Source: Nitratireductor soli
Lineage (GTDB): Bacteria; Pseudomonadota; Alphaproteobacteria; Rhizobiales; Rhizobiaceae
Assembly: GCF_001050155.1 (NCBI RefSeq)
Contig: NZ_LFVY01000016.1
Coordinates: forward strand, 62,001 to 126,000
Length of the DNA stretch: 64,000 nt
Reading direction: 5' to 3'
Shown here: positions 52,031 through 59,923 of the stretch, in pieces
Layout: every line of letters starts with the position of its first letter
Position numbering within the stretch: the stretch's first letter is position 1
Made by a program: the position numbers and the translations under genes
The notes under the pieces: model-generated
The model's input: only the letters and a program-made list of their open reading frames with translations
Database searches by the model: none
What the model was told of the DNA's origin: nothing

Positions 52031-52669
52031 ATGATCGTCGCGCTCCTCAACCAGAAGGGCGGCGTCGGCAAGACGACGCTGGCGCTGCATCTCGCCGGCG
52101 AATGGGCGCGAGGCGGGAAGCGCGTCACGCTGATCGACGCCGATCCGCAAGGCTCGGCACTGGACTGGTCGCAGCAGCGCAGCCGGGAGGGATTGCAGCG
52201 GCTCTTCGGTGTCGTCGGCCTGGCGCGCGACACGCTCCACCGCGAAGCGCCCGAGCTGGCCCGTGACGCCGACCATGTCGTCATCGACGGACCGCCACGC
52301 GTCGCCGGCCTGATGCGCTCGGCGCTGCTCGCCGCCGATCTCGTGTTGATCCCCGTGCAGCCGTCGCCGCTCGACGGCTGGGCCACGGCCGAGATGCTCA
52401 CGCTGCTCGGCGAAGCGCGCATCTACCGCCCCGCGCTTGCCGCTCGCTTCGTGCTGAACCGCTGCGCGGCGCGCACGGTGCTGGCGCGCGAAACCGCAGA
52501 GACGCTCGCGGATCACGACCCGCCATTGCTGGCGACGACCATCGGTCAGCGCATCGTCTTCGCCGATGTCGTGCAGACCGGACGGATCGCTGCCGAACAG
52601 GACGAGGATTGTCCCGCTGCGCGCGAGATCGCCGCGCTCGCGGCCGAGGTGATGAGGATCGGCGCATGA
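52031..52669 (+). CDS. parA: ParA-family partition ATPase
   Basis: A 212-aa deviant-Walker ATPase: LNQKGGVGKTTLALHLA (6-22), DADPQGSALDW and the VIDGPP strand. Short ParA without N-terminal HTH, so regulation is done by the small RHH protein encoded next (overlap ATGA). Moves element copies to daughter cells. Confidence 0.93.
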   Translation: MIVALLNQKGGVGKTTLALHLAGEWARGGKRVTLIDADPQGSALDWSQQRSREGLQRLFGVVGLARDTLHREAPELARDADHVVIDGPPRVAGLMRSALLAADLVLIPVQPSPLDGWATAEMLTLLGEARIYRPALAARFVLNRCAARTVLARETAETLADHDPPLLATTIGQRIVFADVVQTGRIAAEQDEDCPAAREIAALAAEVMRIGA

Positions 52670-52920
52670 GCGAACGATCCCCCAAGCGCAGCTTCGCATC
52701 CCGGCCCGGTGATCCAGAGAGCTGGATCAAGGCGCCCGATCGCCAGACCCGGCAACCTCAAAACGCCGACGACTTCTCGGCCAGGCTGACCATCGACGTC
52801 ACTGCCGACATGCGCGGCCGGATCAAGATCGCGGCCTTCCAGCGCGGCCAGACGGTCGCCGACATGCTGCGCGCGCTGTTCGAGCGCGAATTCCCACCAT
52901 CCCAAGGAGACGCCCCATGA
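52666..52920 (+). CDS. Ribbon-helix-helix partner of ParA
   Basis: An 84-aa protein with a disordered N-terminus and a C-terminal RHH-like domain (ARLTIDVTADMRGRIKIAAF, TVADMLRALFERE). Position after a short ParA matches ParG/Omega-type centromere-binding repressors. Overlaps both neighbours by four bases. Confidence 0.75.
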   Translation: MSERSPKRSFASRPGDPESWIKAPDRQTRQPQNADDFSARLTIDVTADMRGRIKIAAFQRGQTVADMLRALFEREFPPSQGDAP

Positions 52921-53435
52921 CCGGCCTTGCCGCCGCATCTACGCGCGCCGGCCGCGCGCCTCACGCGCCGCCGGAGGACCTCACCCAGGTCGAACTCGTC
53001 TGGGTAGAAAAGCAGGTCGAGCACTGGATCCGCTTCGGCCGCAAGGTCCGCGAACAGGTGCTCGACCGCCGCCGCCGCATCCTCTTCTTCCCTCCCGGCG
53101 CGACCTTCGCGCTGGTGCGCTGGGCCGCGAACGAGCACGGCACAGTGCTCTCTCGGCTCGACATTCTACGCGCCGTCGGCCCCGGCGATGCCTGCCAGAC
53201 TATCCCGACCGTGACGCCCGGCGGCGACATCCTGCTACGTGTCGATGGCTGGCGACAAGTGGAGCGCATGCTCCAGCACATCGACGCGATCGAGTCGGTC
53301 GGCATCGATCCGCTTGAGGTCGCGCCCGATCATTGGCGGCACGTCCACAATCGCTTTGCCGTCGGCGAGACTCCCCGCGCCTACACGATGCAGCGCCATC
53401 GCGCCTTCCTTCTCCGCCGAGAGATTGGCGCGTGA
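52917..53435 (+). CDS. DUF2840 domain protein
   Basis: A 172-aa backbone protein (LTQVELVWVEKQVEHWIRFG, ILFFPPGATFALVRWAANEH, DHWRHVHNRFAVGETP). DUF2840 always lies between ParA and the TraF peptidase in these elements; function unknown. Overlaps neighbours, so it is inside the parA-traF operon. Confidence 0.85.
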   Translation: MTGLAAASTRAGRAPHAPPEDLTQVELVWVEKQVEHWIRFGRKVREQVLDRRRRILFFPPGATFALVRWAANEHGTVLSRLDILRAVGPGDACQTIPTVTPGGDILLRVDGWRQVERMLQHIDAIESVGIDPLEVAPDHWRHVHNRFAVGETPRAYTMQRHRAFLLRREIGA

Positions 53436-53977
53436 GCCGGCTCGGCTACGCCATCACCACGACGGCCGCCGTGTCGTTGCTGGGTATTCTGTCGCTCGTT
53501 TCCTTCGCGCCGAAGCTGATCTGGAACGCGTCGGCCAGCACGCCGATCGGGCTCTACGCCATCGAACCCGATCCATCCCCGGACGTCACCGATCTGGTCG
53601 CCTTGCGCGCGCCCGAGCCGCTCGCGAGCTTCCTCGCCGAGGGCGGCTATCTCCCGCGCGGCGTTCCTCTGATGAAGCGCGTGGTGGCGCTTCCTGGCCA
53701 ACGGGTTTGCAGGACTGGCCTCGCGATCACCGTCGACGCCGTGCCGATGGGCGAGGCGCTCGAACGTGATCGCCGAGGCAATCCGCTGCCCGTCTGGCAG
53801 GGCTGCCGCGTCGTGGCTGAAGGCGAGCTGTTCCTGATGAACTGGGAAGTCCGCGACAGCCTCGACGGTCGCTACTTCGGACCACTGCCCGCCTCCGCCG
53901 TGATCGGCCGGGCCATCCCCCTCTACACCGACGAGGACGGCGATGGCCGCTTCGTCTGGCGCGCGCCGACGCGGTGA
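53432..53977 (+). CDS. traF: TraF-like S26 signal peptidase (conjugative)
   Basis: About 181 aa, GTG start. One N-terminal membrane helix, then ASASTPIGLY with the nucleophile Ser36 and MKRVVALPG with Lys82, then NWEVRDSLDGRYFGPLP. TraF of IncP-type systems matures and cyclises the pilin TrbC. Here no trbC is seen in the window, so its substrate must be elsewhere or lost. Confidence 0.87.
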   Translation: MSRLGYAITTTAAVSLLGILSLVSFAPKLIWNASASTPIGLYAIEPDPSPDVTDLVALRAPEPLASFLAEGGYLPRGVPLMKRVVALPGQRVCRTGLAITVDAVPMGEALERDRRGNPLPVWQGCRVVAEGELFLMNWEVRDSLDGRYFGPLPASAVIGRAIPLYTDEDGDGRFVWRAPTR

Positions 53978-54022
53978 CGACGTGCCCATTCCCAATCTCA
54001 CCGCAATCCCAAGGAGGAAATC

Positions 54023-54370
54023 ATGTCCCTGATCGGTCAATTCACACGTGACGATGGTGGCTTCATCGGCCATTTGCAGACGCTCCTACTGCACCAGGAC
54101 ATCATCATCATTCCGGTCGAGTCGTCTGACGCCGAGAATGCGCCGGATTTCCGCGTGCACGTCTTCGACAGTATGAACAACGAACCCCGAGCCGAACTCG
54201 GCGCGGGTTGGAAGCGCACCGGCGAGAAGGCCGGAGACTACGTCGCGCTGCAGCTTGATGATCCATGCTTTCCGCAGCCGATCCGCGCTAACCTGTTTCA
54301 ATCGGCCGACGACAAATCGGCCTGGGGCCTGCACTGGAACCGCCCGCCCAAGCGCGGCGAGCGGGACTGA
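54023..54370 (+). CDS. DUF736 family protein (second copy)
   Basis: A 115-aa relative of the 48496 gene product with only moderate similarity (SLIGQFTRDDGGFIGHLQTL, RAELGAGWKRTGEKAGDYVA, PIRANLFQSADDKSAWGLHW). AAGGAGG lies eight bases before ATG. Two DUF736 genes in one element are common. Confidence 0.87.
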   Translation: MSLIGQFTRDDGGFIGHLQTLLLHQDIIIIPVESSDAENAPDFRVHVFDSMNNEPRAELGAGWKRTGEKAGDYVALQLDDPCFPQPIRANLFQSADDKSAWGLHWNRPPKRGERD

Positions 54371-54373
54371 GCG

Positions 54374-55129
54374 ATGCCGGCCCGCTGCCATCACGCTGTC
54401 GTCGGACGGTTTTCCACCGTCCGACACACAGCCTTCCTCCTCCTTTCCGGCCTGTTTACCGGCCTGTCGTCGACCGTGCCGGCCGCCGCACAAGACGCAT
54501 CGGTGGAGCGCGCATTACCTAGCGATCCCTATGCCGGTCATATCGCCGACGCAGCGCGCCGGTTCGGCATTCCGGAGGCGTGGATTCGGGCCGTCATGCG
54601 CGTCGAAAGCCGCGGTGATGTGCGCGCGATCTCACCCAAGGGCGCGATAGGGCTGATGCAGATCATGCCAGCGACGTGGGGCGATTTGCGCGCTCGCCAT
54701 GGTCTCGGCGGCGATCCATACGACCCACGCGACAACATCATGGCGGGCGCTGCGTATCTGCGCGAGATGCACGATCGCTACGGTTCGCCTGGCTTTCTCG
54801 CGGCCTATAATGCCGGTCCCGGGCGCTATGAGGAATATCGCGCCACCGGTCGCCCTTTGCCGGCCGAAACGCGCGCCTATGTCGCCGCTCTCGCACCGAT
54901 CATCGGCGGCGACGATCTTTCTGCCAGGGTAACAGTGGCGACCGCGGATCCGCTCGCCTGGACCCGTGCGCCGCTCTTCATCGTGCAGGTGGACAGCAGG
55001 CCGAGTGCAGATCAACAGCAGACCGACAGCGATCCAGTTGCACCACCCGCGCCGGAGTCCGTGCGCGCTCCAACGCCGCGATCGGATGGTCTGTTCGTGA
55101 CCCGAACCGACAGTGCGGGGCCGCGATGA
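54374..55129 (+). CDS. Lytic transglycosylase (VirB1/TrbN-type)
   Basis: A 251-aa exported muramidase. Signal peptide about 1-40 ending AAAQD; catalytic Glu78 in AVMRVESRGDVRAIS; GLMQIMPATW; AAYNAGPGRYEEY. It opens the peptidoglycan for the mating channel. The tail after ~200 is disordered. Directly follows the second DUF736 gene. Confidence 0.9.
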   Translation: MPARCHHAVVGRFSTVRHTAFLLLSGLFTGLSSTVPAAAQDASVERALPSDPYAGHIADAARRFGIPEAWIRAVMRVESRGDVRAISPKGAIGLMQIMPATWGDLRARHGLGGDPYDPRDNIMAGAAYLREMHDRYGSPGFLAAYNAGPGRYEEYRATGRPLPAETRAYVAALAPIIGGDDLSARVTVATADPLAWTRAPLFIVQVDSRPSADQQQTDSDPVAPPAPESVRAPTPRSDGLFVTRTDSAGPR

Positions 55130-55200
55130 TGGGCTTCGCACTCCCTGCGGCATACTCGGGTTCTGGCGTGGAATTGGCGTCAGAAGTGGGAAGAGCAGTC

Positions 55201-55264
55201 ACCACAACCGCACGATGGCAGGATAAAGGGCCGCGATGTGCGGCCTTGTGCGGTTGTGGTTTTT
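55201..55264. promoter_or_regulatory. Nested inverted repeat before relaxase (oriT or terminator)
   Basis: ACCACAACCGCAC (55201-55213) and GTGCGGTTGTGGT (55248-55260) form a perfect 13-bp outer stem; GGCCGC/GCGGCC (55229-55234, 55240-55245) form an inner stem; TTTTC follows. Location 110 bp before the relaxase start is the usual place for oriT, but a terminator for the transglycosylase gene would look the same. Confidence 0.5.
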
Positions 55265-55373
55265 CAAGGGGTTATGGCGCGTTTACGCGAGGTGCGCCTG
55301 ATCGACGCAGCCTGCGCGCGCGGCGCTTTCCCAACGATTTCCTCGGCTTTGCGCGATGTGCGGGGCCACGCCC

Positions 55374-57113
55374 ATGAGCGCCGAGGACGATTTCCGCATC
55401 CGGCCCGGCCGCATCCGTTCGACGCGCGCCCAGCAGGCCAGACCCTTCATCGCGCAGGCGCTCGCCGCCGCGCAGAAGGCCGGCGGCGCGGTATCCCGGC
55501 AAGGAAGGATCGGGCCCGGCAATCGCTCCCGGTTCGGCCGCGGCCAGCGCGCGGCTGTGCAGGCCAACCGGCTGCTGACCGCCCGCTCGCGGGGCGCCGT
55601 CGTCAAGGCGCGGGTCGTGCGCCAGGACGGACGCAGCGCGCCGCTCGGCACCCACCTCAATTATCTCCGCCGCGAAGGCGTGACCCGGAACGGAGAGAAG
55701 GCCCGCCTGTTCGGTCCCGGCGGGGATGACGCCGATCCGAAGGCGTTCGCGGAGCGGTGCGAGGATGACCGGCATCACTTCCGTTTCATCGTGTCGCCCG
55801 ACGACGCGGTGGAGATGGCCGACCTCAAGGGCTTCACCCGTGAGCTGGTCGGGCAGATGGAGAAGGATCTGGCTACCCGCCTCGACTGGGTCGCCGTCGA
55901 TCACTGGAACACCGAGCATCCCCATGTCCATCTGATCGTGCGCGGCGTGCGCGATGACGGCGAGAACCTCGTCATCTCCCGCGACTACATCAAGGACGGC
56001 ATGCGCGACCGGGCACGCGATCTCATCACCCAGGAGTTGGGGCCGCGCACCGATCTGGAAATCCGTCGCACCATTGAGCGGCAGGTCGGGTCCGAGCGCT
56101 GGACTGATCTCGATCGTCAGCTCGCGCGCGACGCCTACAGGACCGGTGTCGTCGACCTCGCGCCACATCCGGACCGGCAGCCCGATGAATTCCATGCCCT
56201 GAAGGTCGGGCGGCTGCGCAAGCTCGAAGGTCTCGGCCTCGCCGACGAGATCGGTCCCGGTCAATGGACGATCTCGGAGAAGGCCGAGGCGACGCTGCGC
56301 GAGCTTGGCGCGCGTGGCGATATCATCAAGCGCATGCACCGCGCGCTGACCGACCGCGGCATCGAGCGCGGCGCGGCAAGCTATGTGCTTGCCGGCGAAA
56401 GCCTGAACGACCCCACTGTCGGCCGGCTGGTGACGCGAGGCCTCGACGACGAACTCAAGGGCACGGCCTATGCCGTGGTCGACGGGGTCGACGGCCGAAC
56501 CCACCACATCAAGCTGCCTGATCTCGAGGCCGCCGGCGACAGCGCGTCGGGTTCGATCGTCGAGCTGCGCAGGTTCGACGATGCACGGGGGCAGCGGCGT
56601 GTCGCGCTTGCCATCCGCTCGGATCTCGACATCTCCGCCCAGGTCACCGCGACCGGCGCGACCTGGCTCGACCGGCAGGCGGTATCCCGCGACCCGGTGG
56701 CGCTTGGCGGTGGCGGGTTCGGTGCCGAGGTCCGGGACGCGATGGACCGCCGCGCCGAACATCTGATCGAGCAGCGCCTGGCCGAGCGCCACGGCCGCAG
56801 CGTCATCTTCTCCCGCAACCTCATCGACACGCTGCGTCAGCGCGAGGTCGAAGCGCTCGGGGCGAAGCTCGCGGCCGAGACCGGGCGTCCGTTCGCCAAG
56901 GCGGGGACCGGGGAATATGTCGTCGGCGTTTATCGGCAGCGCATCGCTCTCGCGTCGGGCCGCTTCGCCATGATCGACGACGGCCTCGGTTTCCAGCTCG
57001 TGCCTTGGTCCCCGTCCCTCGAACGCCAGCTCGGTCAGCACGTCTCCGGCGTCTCTCGCGGCGCTAGCGGCGTCGACTGGAGCTTCGGCCGCAACCGCGG
57101 CCTCGGCAGGTGA
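55374..57113 (+). CDS. Relaxase (VirD2-like, DUF3363)
   Basis: A 579-aa DNA-nicking relaxase. HUH-type histidines: D-H177-W and HPHVH (182-186); the likely catalytic tyrosine is Y97 in HLNYLRREG. The C-terminal part is DUF3363. It nicks at oriT and carries the strand through the coupling protein TraG. ATG at 55374 chosen over 55356. Next backbone gene should be traG; two cargo genes lie between. Confidence 0.88.
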   Translation: MSAEDDFRIRPGRIRSTRAQQARPFIAQALAAAQKAGGAVSRQGRIGPGNRSRFGRGQRAAVQANRLLTARSRGAVVKARVVRQDGRSAPLGTHLNYLRREGVTRNGEKARLFGPGGDDADPKAFAERCEDDRHHFRFIVSPDDAVEMADLKGFTRELVGQMEKDLATRLDWVAVDHWNTEHPHVHLIVRGVRDDGENLVISRDYIKDGMRDRARDLITQELGPRTDLEIRRTIERQVGSERWTDLDRQLARDAYRTGVVDLAPHPDRQPDEFHALKVGRLRKLEGLGLADEIGPGQWTISEKAEATLRELGARGDIIKRMHRALTDRGIERGAASYVLAGESLNDPTVGRLVTRGLDDELKGTAYAVVDGVDGRTHHIKLPDLEAAGDSASGSIVELRRFDDARGQRRVALAIRSDLDISAQVTATGATWLDRQAVSRDPVALGGGGFGAEVRDAMDRRAEHLIEQRLAERHGRSVIFSRNLIDTLRQREVEALGAKLAAETGRPFAKAGTGEYVVGVYRQRIALASGRFAMIDDGLGFQLVPWSPSLERQLGQHVSGVSRGASGVDWSFGRNRGLGR

Positions 57114-57181
57114 TCTTGATACGCGAGGCTCCGACGCCCTTCGTCGCAACGTCGCCGCTGGCTGGGGCGAGCACGTGGGCG

Positions 57182-58579
57182 TCAGCCGCGGGGCTGAACA
57201 ATGCGTTTCATCACGTCCCAAATGCGACGATCGCTCGCTTGCGTGACGTTGAAGCGCAAATATTCCGATGCGCTTTCGGAGACGCTGAAGACGTTCCCGG
57301 GGGCCAGAACAATGTTCTGATCAAGCGCCTGTCGCGCGACATCGGCGGTGTCCACTCCTGTCGGAAGGCGGCACCAGAGATAAAACCCTCCGCGCGGCAT
57401 CAGCCAGGGCTCTATCCCGAGTTCCTGCAGCTTGCCAGCAACCTCCCGCCGGGCGCGCACCAGCCGCAAGCGAATCTCGTCCATGTGCTTGCGATAACCC
57501 CCGCTCGTCAGCACGTTGGAAACTAGTTCGGTCGCAACGGGACTTGGGCCACCGAAACTGATGGCAACCTGGAGATCGACGAGATCGTCGATCCAGTCCC
57601 GCCTCGCGGCGATATACCCACATCGCACCGAGGCGGACAGTGTTTTGGAGAAGCTGCCGATCCGAATGACCCGGTTCAAACCGTCGAGTGCTGCGAGCCT
57701 CGGCGACGGCTCAGGCTCAAAGTCCGCGAAAATCTCATCCTCGACGATGATCATGTCATGAACGGTCGCGGCGTTCAGAATCCGATGCGCGGTTTGCGCG
57801 GTCAGTGTGGCGCCGGTTGGGTTATGGAGCGCAGAATTCGTGATGTAGAGACGCGGCCGTTCGGCCGCGAGAATGGCCTCGAACTGCGCGACATCTGGGC
57901 CTGATGCCGTGTACGGGACGCCAATCACATTTGCTTGGTGCGCCCGCAGAAGAGCTCGAAAATTGAAATAACAAGGATCATCGACAAGCACTGTGCTGCC
58001 AGGGCGCAACAGGAAACGGCAGACCAGATCGATTGCCTGAGTGCCCGACGCTGTCAGCAAGATTTGGTCAGGCGTCGCCTCAACCCCGTCCTCCGCGAAG
58101 CGCGTTAGCAATAATCGACGCAGCGCCAGAGATCCGCGTGTCCCACCGTAATCGGTGAGAATGCTTTCCTCCGAGCGCGCCAATGACCGGAATGCGCGCC
58201 GGAGTGCCTCCCCGAGCATCCAGTCCGACGGCAGCCAGCCGCAGCCGGGCTTCAGGACCGAGTCGTCCGCATCGAGAGACTGCCGCGACACCCAAAATGG
58301 ATCGACCGTGCGGTCCCGCTTGCCGTCGACTTCCGCAAGCGCGAGCGGAGGCAACGTAGGCCCAGAAATGTAAAAGCCTGAACCTCGGCGAGCGCGCACC
58401 AATCCCTCTGCTGCGAGCCTGTCATAGGCTTCCACCACGGTGGACGGCGAGACGTCCATACTCGTCGCGAGACTCCGGATGGAAGGCAGACGGTCGCCGG
58501 TCGCGTAGGCGCGGCTCGCCACCTTGGCGCGAATGGCGTTCATCACCTCTGTTGTCTTCAAACCAGCACGGTCAACCAT
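57182..58579 (-). CDS. MocR-type GntR/aminotransferase regulator
   Basis: A 465-aa fusion. N-terminal GntR winged HTH (about 8-75: LPSIRSLATSMDVSPSTVVE, AYDRLAAEGLVRARRGSGF) and a fold-type I aminotransferase domain with the PLP lysine K312 in GSFSKTLSAS and Asn/Asp partners (HNPTGA, VEDEIF). MocR proteins sense PLP or amino-compounds and regulate a divergent gene. Start ATG 58579; a longer start at 58642 runs through the operator. Divergent partner is the EamA transporter; both are cargo inside the transfer region. Confidence 0.9.
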   Translation of the reverse strand: MVDRAGLKTTEVMNAIRAKVASRAYATGDRLPSIRSLATSMDVSPSTVVEAYDRLAAEGLVRARRGSGFYISGPTLPPLALAEVDGKRDRTVDPFWVSRQSLDADDSVLKPGCGWLPSDWMLGEALRRAFRSLARSEESILTDYGGTRGSLALRRLLLTRFAEDGVEATPDQILLTASGTQAIDLVCRFLLRPGSTVLVDDPCYFNFRALLRAHQANVIGVPYTASGPDVAQFEAILAAERPRLYITNSALHNPTGATLTAQTAHRILNAATVHDMIIVEDEIFADFEPEPSPRLAALDGLNRVIRIGSFSKTLSASVRCGYIAARRDWIDDLVDLQVAISFGGPSPVATELVSNVLTSGGYRKHMDEIRLRLVRARREVAGKLQELGIEPWLMPRGGFYLWCRLPTGVDTADVARQALDQNIVLAPGNVFSVSESASEYLRFNVTQASDRRIWDVMKRIVQPRG

Positions 58580-58609
58580 TTGACGATCCACTTGTAGTAC
58601 GATGGGGAT

Positions 58610-58633
58610 TGTATGGCACTTTGTAGCCATACA
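58610..58633. promoter_or_regulatory. MocR/EamA divergent operator
   Basis: TGTATGGC (58610-58617) and GCCATACA (58626-58633) form a perfect 8-bp dyad with an 8-bp spacer in the 137-bp divergent region. Additional strings TTGTAGTAC (58592-58600) and TTGTACTG (58649-58656) look like further half-sites, as MocR proteins often bind both direct and inverted motifs. Confidence 0.6.
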
Positions 58634-58716
58634 GATTGCCACAATTGTATTGTACTGTCCCTGTTCCGCACGACAACCGGGTTGCTACCCTGTGAGTTCC
58701 GAACTTCGAGGGGCTT

Positions 58717-59577
58717 ATGGATAAGACAGCATCAGGATGGGGCAGCGGGCTCCTTGGCGTCATCATTTTTAGCGGCTCACTGCCCGCCACGCGCGTTGCG
58801 GTCGCCGACTTCTCGCCGATGTTTCTCACCTCCGCACGCGCCGTGATCGCCGCCCTGCTGGGTGCAGTCTTCCTGCTCGCGCTTCGTCAGGCACGACCGG
58901 TGCGCAACGACATCTTGCCGCTGGCACTGGTGGCAATTGGCGGTGTCGTGGGCTTTCCACTGCTGACGGCGCTTGCCCTACAACATATCACGGCGGCCCA
59001 CTCCATCGTCTTTATCGGATTGCTTCCGCTCGCGACCGCGATATTCGGCGTCGTGCGCGGCGGCGAGCGGCCGAAGCCCGCTTTCTGGCTATTTTCCGTC
59101 GCAGGAGCTGCGGCCGTCGCCGGCTTTGCGCTCTACGGAAGCAATGGTGGGACGCTGGCGGGCGACCTGCTGATGATCGCCGCCATTCTGGTGTGCGGGC
59201 TCGGCTACGCGGAGGGAGCCACGCTTTCGCGTCGCCTTGGTGGATGGCAGGTCATTTCGTGGGCGCTGCTGCTTTCCTTGCCGATCATGGCGGTGATCGC
59301 CCTGTTCACCTGGCCCCACGTATGGGCCAATGTTGGCGTCCCCGCCTGGATCGGCCTCGCCTACGTCTCGATCTTCAGCATGATGGTTGGATTCATCTTC
59401 TGGTATCGCGGCCTTGCGCTAGGCGGCATCGCGGGCGTCGGCCAGTTGCAGCTCCTACAACCCTTTTTCGGATTCCTGCTGGCCGCGATCTTCCTTGGCG
59501 AACCAATCGTCTGGACCATGATCGCTTCAACTGTCGTTGTCGTTCTGTGCGTGGCTGGGGCCAAGCGCTTCACCTGA
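58717..59577 (+). CDS. EamA/DMT-family transporter
   Basis: A 286-aa protein with ten hydrophobic helices and the duplicated EamA halves (about 10-138, 150-283; SGSLPATRVAVADFSPMFL, LAYVSIFSMMVGFIFWYRGL). DMT exporters of this type move amino acids or metabolites; control by a MocR protein suggests an amine or amino acid. GAGGGGCTT precedes ATG 58717. Confidence 0.87.
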   Translation: MDKTASGWGSGLLGVIIFSGSLPATRVAVADFSPMFLTSARAVIAALLGAVFLLALRQARPVRNDILPLALVAIGGVVGFPLLTALALQHITAAHSIVFIGLLPLATAIFGVVRGGERPKPAFWLFSVAGAAAVAGFALYGSNGGTLAGDLLMIAAILVCGLGYAEGATLSRRLGGWQVISWALLLSLPIMAVIALFTWPHVWANVGVPAWIGLAYVSIFSMMVGFIFWYRGLALGGIAGVGQLQLLQPFFGFLLAAIFLGEPIVWTMIASTVVVVLCVAGAKRFT

Positions 59578-59923
59578 CAGCCCCGCTAGAATCTAGTGCG
59601 CAGGTACGACGATGTCGGCCGTTTGCTTGGCGAGCGATACTCGCGGAGGGCGGCCGTGATGGATAGAGGATTGAGCACGGTCTACTGCATCCGCTGAACT
59701 TGACATGCTAAAGGAACTGCCCTCCGCGGCCACACGCTATAGCTTCGTGCCCTGCGACATTTGGGAGGTTCGACCGCGGCATCCGCGCCTGACACCCTGA
59801 TCTTTCGGCCATGACCCGCCTTTGTGTATCCATATAGCGCCGTTGGTACGACGCGGACAATTTTTGCTTGCGGCAGCAAAACCGGGCGCCGAGCGTGACG
59901 CTATTTGCTCGGAAGCTTGGTGC
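59578..59923. other. Non-coding 346-bp gap before traG
   Basis: No supported gene. An in-frame extension of traG to 59822 exists but has no ribosome site. This is the right-hand junction of the MocR/EamA cargo with the backbone; no inverted repeats or target duplication are evident by eye. Confidence 0.5.

Noticed and set aside
55272-57221. Reverse frame of 649 codons opposite the relaxase
   Set aside because: Antisense of a gene with intact HUH and tyrosine motifs; no own ribosome site or family.
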